A DNA stretch of 30,966 nucleotides, from assembly GCA_036373975.1 (NCBI GenBank), contig DASUUR010000003.1, positions 1 through 30,966 of the forward strand. Direction: 5' to 3'. A program made the position numbers and the translations under genes. Shown piece by piece: positions 5,596 to 12,726 of this stretch (its first letter is position 1; every line of letters starts with the position of its first letter). The DNA comes from DASUUR01 sp036373975. Lineage in GTDB: Bacteria; Patescibacteriota; Saccharimonadia; Saccharimonadales; Saccharimonadaceae. The notes under the pieces were generated by a model. That model saw nothing but the letters and a program-made list of their open reading frames with translations. It did no database searches and had not been told where the DNA came from.

Positions 5596-8500
5596 ATGGA
5601 TACTTTCGCAACCCGCTACAATAAGCTCAATACCGCTCAAAAACAAGCCGTTGATACAATCGAGGGGCCAGTAATGGTGATAGCCGGCCCAGGTACCGGC
5701 AAGACCGAGCTGCTGAGTATGAGGGTAGCGAATATCTTGCGACGCACCGATGTCTTACCGGAAAATATCTTATGCCTTACCTTTACTGAATCCGGCGCAA
5801 ACGCTATGCGCGAGCGTTTAGTGGGGCTAATGGGGCAGTCTGCATATCATGTGGCGATTCATACATTTCACAGCTTTGGCTCCGAAATTATTAACACCTA
5901 CCCCGATTATTTTTACAAAGGGGCACATTTCCGACCAGCCGATGAGCTAAGTACATACGAAGTGCTGCAAGGAATCTTCGAAAAGTTATCGCACGATAAC
6001 TTGCTAGCAAGCAAGATGAATGGCGAATACACCCAGCTTCGTGACGCCCAGAGCGCTATTTCGGAGCTCAAACGAAGCGGTCTCACCCCCGACGAGCTCC
6101 TGAAAATTCTCGACCATAACGATGCCTTTATTGAGTATGCAAATCCAGCAATCCAAGCAGCATTTGCTGCGCCACTCCGGAGTAAAAATGCCCTAGCAGC
6201 GCTTGAGCCACTCCGTGAGCATTTGCTTAAATATCAGGATCGGCCACTGCCGGTTGTGGGCGCATCTTCATTAGCAAGGGTATGTAGCCACGAATTCTCG
6301 ACTGCGCTTGACGCCGCTCTTGAGCAGGGCAAGACTACGCCAATTACCGCCTGGCGTACAAAATGGTGCGAAAAAGACGCACACAACAATACAGTTCTCA
6401 AGGATACCGCGCGGTCCAAAAAACTTCGTGTTCTGTCGCATATTTACTACGAATATCTTGTTGCTATGCAAGCTCGTGAGCTTTACGATTTCGACGACAT
6501 GATCTTGCGCGTATTGCATGCCATGGAGGTATTCCCTGAGCTGCGTTTTAATCTACAGGAGCGCTACCAATACATTCTAGTTGACGAATTCCAGGATACC
6601 AACGGTGCGCAACTGCGTATCTTACTTAACCTTACTAATAATGAAGCCTCAGAGGGCAGGCCAAATATTCTGGTTGTAGGGGATGACGATCAAGCAATCT
6701 ATAGCTTCCAGGGTGCAGAGCTCAGCAATATTCTCACCTTTAAAAATCAGTATAAAGACCCGTCAATCATAACCCTTACCGAAAACTACCGTTCCGCCCC
6801 TGCGATCTTGCAAGCCGCTCGCACAGTCATTACTCAAGGCCAGGAACGCCTAGAAAACAGCCTTGACACGTTGGACAAAACGCTGCGACCGCACGTTCAG
6901 GCAGTCGGCAGCAAGGTAACACTCACTGCGCTGCCAACTCGCGATGACGAATACCGCTATATCGCCAAAACTATTCGTAGCTTACTACAAAAAGGCCATG
7001 AGCCATCTCAGATCGCGGTCCTCACCAGAAAGCATAGCGAGATTGCCAGCCTTCTGCCGTATTTGTATAGCGAAAGTATTACTGTTAACTATGAGCGCCG
7101 CGACAATGTTTTAGAGAGTCCGCCCGTGGCTACTGTTATCCTGCTGGCCAAGGTGCTACACAACATTGCCCACCAGCGCTTCGATGAGGCGCAAGCCGAA
7201 TTACCCCGGCTGCTTGCACACCCTGCCTGGGGCGTTGCGCCGTACACGATTTGGGAGCTCAGCCTACAGGCCTACAAAGAACGACGATATTGGCTCGAAG
7301 TCATGTTGGCACAAGATGGTCGGCTCCGCGATATTGCCGAATGGCTTGTAACCACTGCTCACACAATCCACGACGAGCCGCTTGAACAGGCGCTCGATAT
7401 ACTCCTCGGGGCGCGCGAAACGCAGGCCCCCGCTGAAGACAATGAAGACGGGCCTTCTCAGCATATACACAATGAGCAGTTTACTTCGCCACTTCGCGAT
7501 TACTTTTTCCCACATAATGCGCTCGAGACACAGCCTGAGCAATACATTGCCTATCTTGAAGCCCTACGTACAATTCGTCAGAAAATCCGCGATTACAAGC
7601 CAGACCTTGCGCCTCGGCTAGCGGATTTTTTGGATTTTATTGATCTCCACGAGCAAACAGACACAATCATTACCAGCACAAGGTCTATGGCACAGCAAGA
7701 TACAGCCGCAATCTGTGTAATGACTGCGCATAAATCAAAAGGACTAGAGTTTGAAACGGTGTTTGTCGTAAATGCCACAGACAGTACATGGGGGAGCAAG
7801 GCACGGACACGTAGCCGGTCGCTGCAATTCCCAGCAAACTTGCCCATTAGCCCAGCCGGGGAAACACTTGACGAGCGGCTTCGTCTGTTCTTTGTGGCAC
7901 TGACACGAGCAAGACGCCAGCTGTTTGTCTCTTATGCAGCCCAAGACAGCGCAGGGAAACATACACTTCCTGCATACTTCTTAGCGGGTGAGGGCTGGCA
8001 GCCTGAAACTCATACAATCGAGCCATCGCCAAAAGAACAAATGGTCGCCGCAGAACAGCGCTGGGAGACAAGCCTCTTACAAGCAGCGCCGGCTAGCATG
8101 TCAGCCATTCTGCAACCCTTCCTGGAAACTTACAAGCTTAGCGCCACGCATCTTAATAACTTCATTGATGTCACTTGTGGCGGCCCACAGACCGTATTAC
8201 TCCAAAATATCTTGCGTTTTCCCCAAGCAGTCAGTCCAAATGCCGCCTTTGGTTCGGCGATCCATCAGGTACTTCAGCGCGCCCATGCGCACTTAAGCGC
8301 TACCGGCGAACGCCGACCGGTTGAAGACATTTTGAGAGACTTTGAAATCGCACTCACCGAGCGGCGACTCGATGCTAAAAATCACGACCATTTTATGCAG
8401 AAGGGAAGTGATGCACTCCATGTTTTCCTGGCCGCCCGACATGACACTTTTAGCGAGTATGACGTAACCGAAAAAAGCTTTAATAACCAAGGCGTGGTGG

Positions 8501-8928
8501 TGAATAATGCTCGCCTAACCGGTGCGATTGACCTGCTAAACATCGACAAAGCCAATAGAACCATCCTTATTACCGATTATAAGACCGGTAAGGCCACTAC
8601 TAGTTGGCAAGGCAAAACCGACCTCGAAAAGATTAAACTTCATCGCTACAAACAGCAGCTAATGTTCTATAAGCTACTCGTTGAGAACTCGCGTGACTAC
8701 AAAGGCTACGCTGTGAACTTTGGCCAGTTAGAGTTTGTGGAGCCGACCCGAGAGCGCGAAATTGTGACATTGTCGCTTGCGTATAGCGATGAAGAGCTAC
8801 GCCGGTTCGAGAAACTCATTGCAGCAGTATGGCGCCACATTCAAGCCCTTAATTTTCCCGATACAAGCAGCTACCCGCAGAATTTCAAAGGCATACTTGA
8901 GTTTGAAAACGCCCTGCTTGACGAATAA
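5596..8928 (+). CDS. UvrD/PcrA-family ATP-dependent DNA helicase fused to a PD-(D/E)XK nuclease
   Basis: This is a 1110-aa SF1A helicase with a C-terminal nuclease. Helicase motifs in order: AGPGTGKT near residue 29 (Walker A), LVDEFQDT near 326 (motif II), VVGDDDQAIYSFQG near 357 (III), LTENYRS near 395 (IV), TAHKSKGLEFE near 709 (V), VALTRARR near 766 (VI). From about 850 a RecB/AddB-like domain follows, with FGSAIHQVLQ, a GAIDLL Asp and the DYKTGK motif near 993, which are the expected metal-binding and catalytic residues. It is probably a one-chain AddA/RecB-like enzyme for DNA end processing or repair; 3'-5' polarity is inferred from the family. ATG 5596 is chosen because TACAAT lies 7 nt upstream. 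Confidence 0.92.
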   Translation: MDTFATRYNKLNTAQKQAVDTIEGPVMVIAGPGTGKTELLSMRVANILRRTDVLPENILCLTFTESGANAMRERLVGLMGQSAYHVAIHTFHSFGSEIINTYPDYFYKGAHFRPADELSTYEVLQGIFEKLSHDNLLASKMNGEYTQLRDAQSAISELKRSGLTPDELLKILDHNDAFIEYANPAIQAAFAAPLRSKNALAALEPLREHLLKYQDRPLPVVGASSLARVCSHEFSTALDAALEQGKTTPITAWRTKWCEKDAHNNTVLKDTARSKKLRVLSHIYYEYLVAMQARELYDFDDMILRVLHAMEVFPELRFNLQERYQYILVDEFQDTNGAQLRILLNLTNNEASEGRPNILVVGDDDQAIYSFQGAELSNILTFKNQYKDPSIITLTENYRSAPAILQAARTVITQGQERLENSLDTLDKTLRPHVQAVGSKVTLTALPTRDDEYRYIAKTIRSLLQKGHEPSQIAVLTRKHSEIASLLPYLYSESITVNYERRDNVLESPPVATVILLAKVLHNIAHQRFDEAQAELPRLLAHPAWGVAPYTIWELSLQAYKERRYWLEVMLAQDGRLRDIAEWLVTTAHTIHDEPLEQALDILLGARETQAPAEDNEDGPSQHIHNEQFTSPLRDYFFPHNALETQPEQYIAYLEALRTIRQKIRDYKPDLAPRLADFLDFIDLHEQTDTIITSTRSMAQQDTAAICVMTAHKSKGLEFETVFVVNATDSTWGSKARTRSRSLQFPANLPISPAGETLDERLRLFFVALTRARRQLFVSYAAQDSAGKHTLPAYFLAGEGWQPETHTIEPSPKEQMVAAEQRWETSLLQAAPASMSAILQPFLETYKLSATHLNNFIDVTCGGPQTVLLQNILRFPQAVSPNAAFGSAIHQVLQRAHAHLSATGERRPVEDILRDFEIALTERRLDAKNHDHFMQKGSDALHVFLAARHDTFSEYDVTEKSFNNQGVVVNNARLTGAIDLLNIDKANRTILITDYKTGKATTSWQGKTDLEKIKLHRYKQQLMFYKLLVENSRDYKGYAVNFGQLEFVEPTREREIVTLSLAYSDEELRRFEKLIAAVWRHIQALNFPDTSSYPQNFKGILEFENALLDE

Positions 8929-8946
8929 TTTTATTTAGTACATAAT
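8918..8946 (+). promoter_or_regulatory. Promoter for the Cys-rich mini-protein cassette
   Basis: TTGACG (8918-8923), 17-nt spacer and CATAAT (8941-8946). The -35 lies inside the last codons of the helicase-nuclease gene. The leader to ATG 8984 is about 30 nt. Confidence 0.55.
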
Positions 8947-8983
8947 AGAATATTGATCACCCCTTCGAGCGAGATTGGAAGTG

Positions 8984-9172
8984 ATGTCTGTGAGCATCGC
9001 TGGAGCCCTGAGCGCCGCCTTCGGTGGCGGTAGCTCCAAGAAGATCACCTGTCCGGCATGTTGCCCCCATCGCAGCAGCCACCGCAAGCACCTCGTCTGC
9101 AACAGTGGCTGCGGACGGCAGGCAAGCCCCGATGCTGGGCACACCCGGGACTCCGACTGCACGGAGAACTGA
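8984..9172 (+). CDS. Unknown Cys/His-rich mini-protein, GC-rich cassette
   Basis: This is a 62-aa protein with a Gly/Ala/Ser-rich N-terminus and then a cluster CPACC ... HRKH ... CNSGC, plus one more Cys near the C-terminus. The spacing is compatible with a small zinc-binding knuckle pair, but no family is recognised. By hand, 48 of 62 codons end in G or C (about 77 percent), which supports this frame over the opposite-strand open frame at 8957-9142. The exact start is uncertain: ATG 8984 with GGAAG only a few nt upstream, or GTG 8981, or TTG 8975. The promoter before it and the 13-bp hairpin after it fix the plus strand as coding. Confidence 0.6.
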   Translation: MSVSIAGALSAAFGGGSSKKITCPACCPHRSSHRKHLVCNSGCGRQASPDAGHTRDSDCTEN

Positions 9173-9177
9173 TCAAC

Positions 9178-9209
9178 GGTGCTCTGGGTGCTTCGTCACC
9201 CAGAGCACC
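9178..9209 (+). terminator. GC-rich terminator hairpin
   Basis: A perfect 13-bp stem (9178-9190/9197-9209) with loop CTTCGT begins 5 nt after the stop of the Cys-rich gene. No T-tract follows directly; a second hairpin with a T-run lies at 9241-9270. Confidence 0.75.
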
Positions 9210-9240
9210 ACACTCATTGAGATACATTTCTACAACATAT

Positions 9241-9270
9241 ACACATACTTGACGTATGTGTTCTTTTTTT
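9241..9270 (+). terminator. Second hairpin with T-run, overlapping the next promoter
   Basis: ACACATAC (9241-9248) and GTATGTGT (9254-9261) form a perfect 8-bp inverted repeat with a 5-nt loop, followed by a run of T at 9264-9270. It fits an intrinsic terminator for the upstream cassette. The same bases contain the TTGACG -35 of the following cassette, so an operator role is equally possible. Confidence 0.5.
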
Positions 9271-9278
9271 GTTATTCT
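9249..9278 (+). promoter_or_regulatory. Promoter for the cassette with the structured RNA
   Basis: TTGACG (9249-9254) is followed by TTATTC at 17 nt or TATTCT at 18 nt. Just downstream of the likely start point a 6-bp hairpin, GATGCG/CGCATC (9286-9291/9299-9304), would sit at the 5' end of the transcript. Confidence 0.45.
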
Positions 9279-9337
9279 TTTATGCGATGCGGAAATAGCG
9301 CATCAACCACATTGTCGAGAGTACAAGGCGGCAAGCA

Positions 9338-9625
9338 ATGCGAAGTGACAGGAATCAATTCGACGAAAACCTTGGTGAAATCACCCGGGATGAGGACACC
9401 GGCAACGTGCATCTCAACGGCTGGCAGGCGGGCACTGAGGATCTCAACTGGGACGTCCAGGGTGGCACCATCGGTGCAAACCTTGGAGTCGATGAGCCTC
9501 CCCGAGAAGGCAGCAAGCGAATCACCGGCGCCGGCACCAAGGATGTCAACACCCCGTCAGGCCGCAGGCCTTCGTCCAAGGGCCTGAGGAATCTCCCGCA
9601 GGGCCGCCCGAACACCACCGCATAA
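9338..9625 (+). CDS. Unknown hydrophilic, probably disordered protein, GC-rich cassette
   Basis: This is a 95-aa protein rich in Gly, Asn, Asp, Arg and Thr with almost no hydrophobic core, so it is probably disordered or folds only on binding. The C-terminal third is basic (SGRRPSSKGLRNLPQGRP), which could bind nucleic acid or a membrane surface; the N-terminal half is acidic. No family is recognised. AAGGCGG lies about 6 nt before ATG 9338. Codons are strongly G/C-ending. The stop is followed within 20 nt by an unusually structured region and a terminator hairpin that appear to belong to the same transcript. Function unknown. Confidence 0.65.
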   Translation: MRSDRNQFDENLGEITRDEDTGNVHLNGWQAGTEDLNWDVQGGTIGANLGVDEPPREGSKRITGAGTKDVNTPSGRRPSSKGLRNLPQGRPNTTA

Positions 9626-9641
9626 CAACTGCCGCACTCAA

Positions 9642-9827
9642 GCTGGGTGGTCACTGCTGCTGTAGAGCGTAGTGGCCACCCGGCCGGCAAGAACCTTGCT
9701 CCAGCAGCTGTAAGTTGGCTGTCGAGCACTATGAACTGTGTGAGTCCGCGTAGAGCGGCCTACGCCCTCGCTCACGCAGTTCCAGGCCTCCCTGATGACG
9801 ACCCCTTCACGTCATCATGGGAGGCCT
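9642..9827 (+). ncRNA. Candidate structured RNA (3' UTR-derived or stand-alone)
   Basis: Four consecutive stems fill this stretch. Stem 1 is 14 bp (9642-9655/9671-9684). A small 5-bp hairpin follows (9687-9691/9695-9699). Stem 2 is 12 bp (9733-9744/9771-9782) and encloses an inner 6-bp stem (9748-9753/9760-9765). The last is the 17-bp terminator hairpin at 9784-9827. Three non-Watson-Crick pairs (9644-9682, 9651-9675, 9739-9776) are all U-G in plus-strand RNA and would be A-C in the minus RNA, so the plus strand is the functional one. It does not match tRNA, tmRNA, SRP RNA or RNase P signatures that I know. No separate promoter is visible, so it is probably transcribed with the 95-aa gene. 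Confidence 0.5.
9784..9827 (+). terminator. Long GC-rich terminator hairpin
   Basis: A 17-bp stem with one bulged T at 9818 (9784-9800/9810-9827, loop 9801-9809) ends the cassette. Only a weak T-run follows. It lies 7 nt before the -35 of the dus promoter. Confidence 0.75.
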
Positions 9828-9834
9828 TCTCACA

Positions 9835-9863
9835 TTGACAGTATCACAACAAAATATTATGAT
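9835..9863 (+). promoter_or_regulatory. Promoter of dus
   Basis: A consensus TTGACA -35 (9835-9840), 17-nt spacer and TATGAT -10 (9858-9863). The -10 ends 8 nt before the ATG at 9872, so the mRNA is expected to be leaderless. Confidence 0.75.
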
Positions 9864-9871
9864 TAATTGTT

Positions 9872-10828
9872 ATGAAATCATTCTGGTCTGATCTTCCACG
9901 CCCATTCTTTGTACTTGCACCTATGGAGACTGTTACGGATGTTGTATTTCGACATGTAGTCGCAAATGCCGCGCCGCCAGATGTTTACTTTACCGAATTC
10001 GTAAACGCCGCTAGCTTCTGCAGCCCACAGGGCCAACACAGCACCCAGGGTCGCTTAGCATTTAGCCCTGACGAGCAGCCAATGGTAGCGCAGATCTGGG
10101 GTACAAACCCTGAAAACTTCGCCCAGATGGGCAAAGCTCTTGCTAAAATGGGCTTCGCTGGAATCGACATTAATATGGGCTGCCCCGCAAAAGATGTTGT
10201 AAAGACAGGTGCCTGCTCGGCACTCATCGAGAATCCGTCGCTCGCCGGCGAATTAATTGCAGCAGCAAAAGAGAGCGGACTGCCAGTAAGTGTTAAAACA
10301 CGGATCGGCTTTAAGGTACAAAAAACAGAGGAATGGAGCAGCTTCTTGCTTAAGCAAGATCTCGCCGCCTTAACCATCCACGCTCGCACCCAAAAAGAAA
10401 TGAGCAAAGTGCCAGCCCGGTGGGAAGAAATAGCCAAGGTCGTTCAGCTCCGCAATGAGATCGCTCCCCAGACACCGATTATTGGCAATGGTGATGTATG
10501 CGATCGTCAGCATGGCGAAGAACTGGTCGCTCAGTATGGCGTCGACGGCGTCATGATTGGCCGAGGCATCTTCCACAATCCTTTTGCGTTTGAAACGACC
10601 CCTCGTCAACACACTCGCGAAGAGCTACTCGCCCTATTAGACTTGCATCTTGGCTTGCACGATAAAGAAAGCCAAGAAATGCCCCGACGTTACGACCCCT
10701 TAAAGCGATTCTTCAAAATATACGTTCGTGATTTCCCCGGAGCAAGCGAGCTACGTGACAAGCTTATGCATACATCTAGCACCGCCGATGCACGCCTAGT
10801 ATTAACCGAGCATCTCGCTAGGCACTAG
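9872..10828 (+). CDS. dus: tRNA-dihydrouridine synthase
   Basis: This is a 318-aa flavoenzyme that reduces uridine to dihydrouridine in tRNA D-loops with FMN and NAD(P)H. The TIM barrel starts with FVLAPMETVTD (FMN-binding N-terminus). It continues with GIDINMGCPAKDV, where Cys104 is the catalytic acid; PVSVKTRIG; the LTIHARTQ histidine; IIGNGDV; and GVMIGRGIFHNP, a phosphate-binding loop, all at the expected positions. The C-terminal helical domain is somewhat short. A consensus promoter places the transcription start almost at the ATG. The 3' end overlaps the convergent SulP gene by 11 bp. The Dus subfamily, and so the target position, is not decided. Confidence 0.92.
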   Translation: MKSFWSDLPRPFFVLAPMETVTDVVFRHVVANAAPPDVYFTEFVNAASFCSPQGQHSTQGRLAFSPDEQPMVAQIWGTNPENFAQMGKALAKMGFAGIDINMGCPAKDVVKTGACSALIENPSLAGELIAAAKESGLPVSVKTRIGFKVQKTEEWSSFLLKQDLAALTIHARTQKEMSKVPARWEEIAKVVQLRNEIAPQTPIIGNGDVCDRQHGEELVAQYGVDGVMIGRGIFHNPFAFETTPRQHTREELLALLDLHLGLHDKESQEMPRRYDPLKRFFKIYVRDFPGASELRDKLMHTSSTADARLVLTEHLARH

Positions 10829-12134
10829 CAATACTCTCCCCAAGTCTATCGCTGCGGTTCCTACCACGAAGTTGACCGTGCGCACGATAAGCAAGGTGCA
10901 AAATGAGTCCAGCGCTTACGCCAATCACCAGATCAGTAAATACCGTGAGGACAAGAGTGGTCATTAGTACACTCGCGAGGCGCCAGTTCTTGTGTCGCAC
11001 AAAGTGAGCAACCTCTTTATATTCGCTAATTCGCACCGCGGTAATTATAAGGACCGCGCTTAGGGCACTAAGTGGAATATTGACAGCAATTGGCGCTAGA
11101 GCAACGATGAAGGCAATAACAATCGCTGCATGCAGCATCGAAGCAAGGCGCGAGGCTGCGCCTGCTTTAATAATTGTACCGGTACGCGCAATAACAGCCG
11201 TGGCAGGAATTCCCCCAAAAACCGCTGAACCAAGATTCGCCACACCTTGCGCAGCAAGTTCTTGGTTGGAGCGATGTTTTGTTTTAGTCAAACGATCAGC
11301 TACTACGGCACAAAGTAAACTTTCGATGGCAATCAGGGCCGCCACTTGAAACGCAGGGAACCATAGATCACGATTCAACAAATGCTCGAGCGAGAAAGCG
11401 CCCAGATTGAGACTCGGGAAACCAAGCGGCAAAGCCCCAAACTGGCTGCCGAGTGTTGGAACACCAGCAAACATTGGCACAAACATCACAAGAAGGGTTG
11501 CCACAACAACCGCAATAAGCGTCGGTGGAACCTTAGTAATCGCTTTAAGTTTGGGTGCATATAGAATTATCAGTAGCGCGAGCACGCCAACTATTGCCAC
11601 AGGGAGACTGATAGACATAAGATGCGTAATGGTTTCCCAAGCATTCTCGGCAAAATGTTTGTGCGGCTCAAGCCCATTGAGCCCCAGGAAATTGTTTAAC
11701 TGCCCAAACAAAATAACTATCGCCACACCAGCCGTAAAGCCAAGAATCACCGATTCTGGTACCTTATGGATATACCTACCAAGGCCAATTAAGGCAAAGG
11801 TTATGAGCATTAGCGCCGCAAGAATGGTTATGTAGGGGATTTGTTGCAACCCGTAGTTCTGAATAATAGCCGCAAGAATTGGTACCATTGCGGCGGCTGG
11901 GCCGGACACACTGTATGCAGACCCCGAAAAGAGTGCCGCAAGAAAACCAGCAATACCCGCCGTGTAAAGCCCGAGAATTGGCGGCACACCCGTAGCAATT
12001 GCAAGCGCAAGCGAAAGGGGTAGGGCGACGATACCAACGGTTATACCCGCACCAAGATCGCGCATGAGCTTTTGTTTAGTGTACCCCACAAGATCGGGCA
12101 TGCGACGCCTAAACTCGGTTTTAATTTTATCCAT
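10818..12134 (-). CDS. SulP-family anion transporter without STAS domain
   Basis: This is a 438-aa inner-membrane protein with about 10-12 hydrophobic segments. Family motifs include DLGAGITVGIVALPLSLALA near the N-terminus, ATGVPPILGLYTAGIAGF, the SGPAAAMVPIL segment (SulP substrate-site half), and IPATAVIARTG later on. The chain ends about 20 residues after the last hydrophobic segment, so the cytoplasmic STAS domain of most SulP proteins (about 130 residues) is missing. The substrate may be sulfate, bicarbonate or another anion; sequence does not decide. A CATTAT box lies about 5 nt before the ATG. It is downstream of and co-oriented with the ATP synthase operon, 162 bp away, with a hairpin in between. 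Confidence 0.88.
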   Translation of the reverse strand: MDKIKTEFRRRMPDLVGYTKQKLMRDLGAGITVGIVALPLSLALAIATGVPPILGLYTAGIAGFLAALFSGSAYSVSGPAAAMVPILAAIIQNYGLQQIPYITILAALMLITFALIGLGRYIHKVPESVILGFTAGVAIVILFGQLNNFLGLNGLEPHKHFAENAWETITHLMSISLPVAIVGVLALLIILYAPKLKAITKVPPTLIAVVVATLLVMFVPMFAGVPTLGSQFGALPLGFPSLNLGAFSLEHLLNRDLWFPAFQVAALIAIESLLCAVVADRLTKTKHRSNQELAAQGVANLGSAVFGGIPATAVIARTGTIIKAGAASRLASMLHAAIVIAFIVALAPIAVNIPLSALSAVLIITAVRISEYKEVAHFVRHKNWRLASVLMTTLVLTVFTDLVIGVSAGLILHLAYRAHGQLRGRNRSDRLGESIASA

Positions 12135-12251
12135 TACGAATAATGCTCCGTTCTTCTCGGCAACTAAATCTGCAGGTTAGAAGACCTTCTGCGCTTTTAC
12201 GCAAAAAGCCAGGTAACACGCACATGGCATGTAGGTTACGAGAGTTATTTG

Positions 12252-12288
12252 ATACTTCCTACCTGTTATATCACAATCTAGGAAGTAT
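12252..12288 (-). terminator. Possible terminator hairpin after the ATP synthase operon
   Basis: ATACTTCCTA (12252-12261) and TAGGAAGTAT (12279-12288) are a perfect 10-bp inverted repeat with a 17-nt loop, placed just after atpC. No strong T-run follows on the minus strand, so termination is a guess; a protein-binding operator for sulP is the alternative. The rest of 12135-12296 shows nothing clear. Confidence 0.35.
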
Positions 12289-12296
12289 GAAAATAA

Positions 12297-12722
12297 CTAT
12301 TGACGCTTTCTGTGGCGACGGAGTTCTGCAACACGCAAGCGAACAGCATGACGATCTACCAACTGATGCGCTTCTTCGAGCTCAACTTGATCTTTCGCGG
12401 TTTCACGCAACTTCAAAGCGCGCTCCAATGCAGCCTTGCTTTCAGCCTCAATGATATCGTCGCCATGATCTGCTTCGTCAACTAGCACGCGTACGCGAGT
12501 CGGACTCACTTCAATAATACCGCCGCTAGTCGCAAAGTATTCAAGCTTGCTATCAGGGTCTTCCTTTTTGTAGCGAATTGCAATCACCCCTGGCACGGCA
12601 AGGCTCACAAGCGGTTGGTGGCCCGGGAACACTGCGATTTCGCCATCAGCAGTCGGCAAGATTGCCTCGTACACCTCTTGGTCAACTTTCTTGCCGAGTA
12701 GGGTGATTAATTCAAGCTGCAT
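12297..12722 (-). CDS. atpC: ATP synthase F1 subunit epsilon
   Basis: This is a 141-aa subunit of the F1 central stalk that couples rotation to catalysis and can inhibit ATP hydrolysis. The N-terminal beta-sandwich is clear (LELITLLGKKVDQEVYEAILPTADGEI, then FPGHQPLVSLAVPGVI, and GGIIEVSPTRVRVLVD). A helical C-terminal pair with many Glu, Ala and Arg residues follows, so the protein is of normal length and has both domains. It is the last gene of the operon, 4 nt after atpD. The Shine-Dalgarno site is probably the GAGGTGA within the end of atpD. Confidence 0.93.
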   Translation of the reverse strand: MQLELITLLGKKVDQEVYEAILPTADGEIAVFPGHQPLVSLAVPGVIAIRYKKEDPDSKLEYFATSGGIIEVSPTRVRVLVDEADHGDDIIEAESKAALERALKLRETAKDQVELEEAHQLVDRHAVRLRVAELRRHRKRQ

Positions 12723-12726
12723 AGAA

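Noticed and set aside
8957..9142. Open frame on the minus strand over the Cys-rich gene
   Set aside because: No ribosome binding site or promoter on that strand; the downstream hairpin and third-position bias support the plus strand.
9647..9838. Plus-strand open frame of 63 codons after the 95-aa gene
   Set aside because: It runs through all the long stems and the terminator hairpin and has no good ribosome binding site; RNA pairing explains the region better.
9626..9871. tRNA gene in the structured region
   Set aside because: No GGTTCRA T-arm, no CCA-type acceptor pairing and wrong arm spacing.
12143..12454. Open frame on the plus strand into atpC
   Set aside because: It is antisense to a clear atpC and has no initiation signal.
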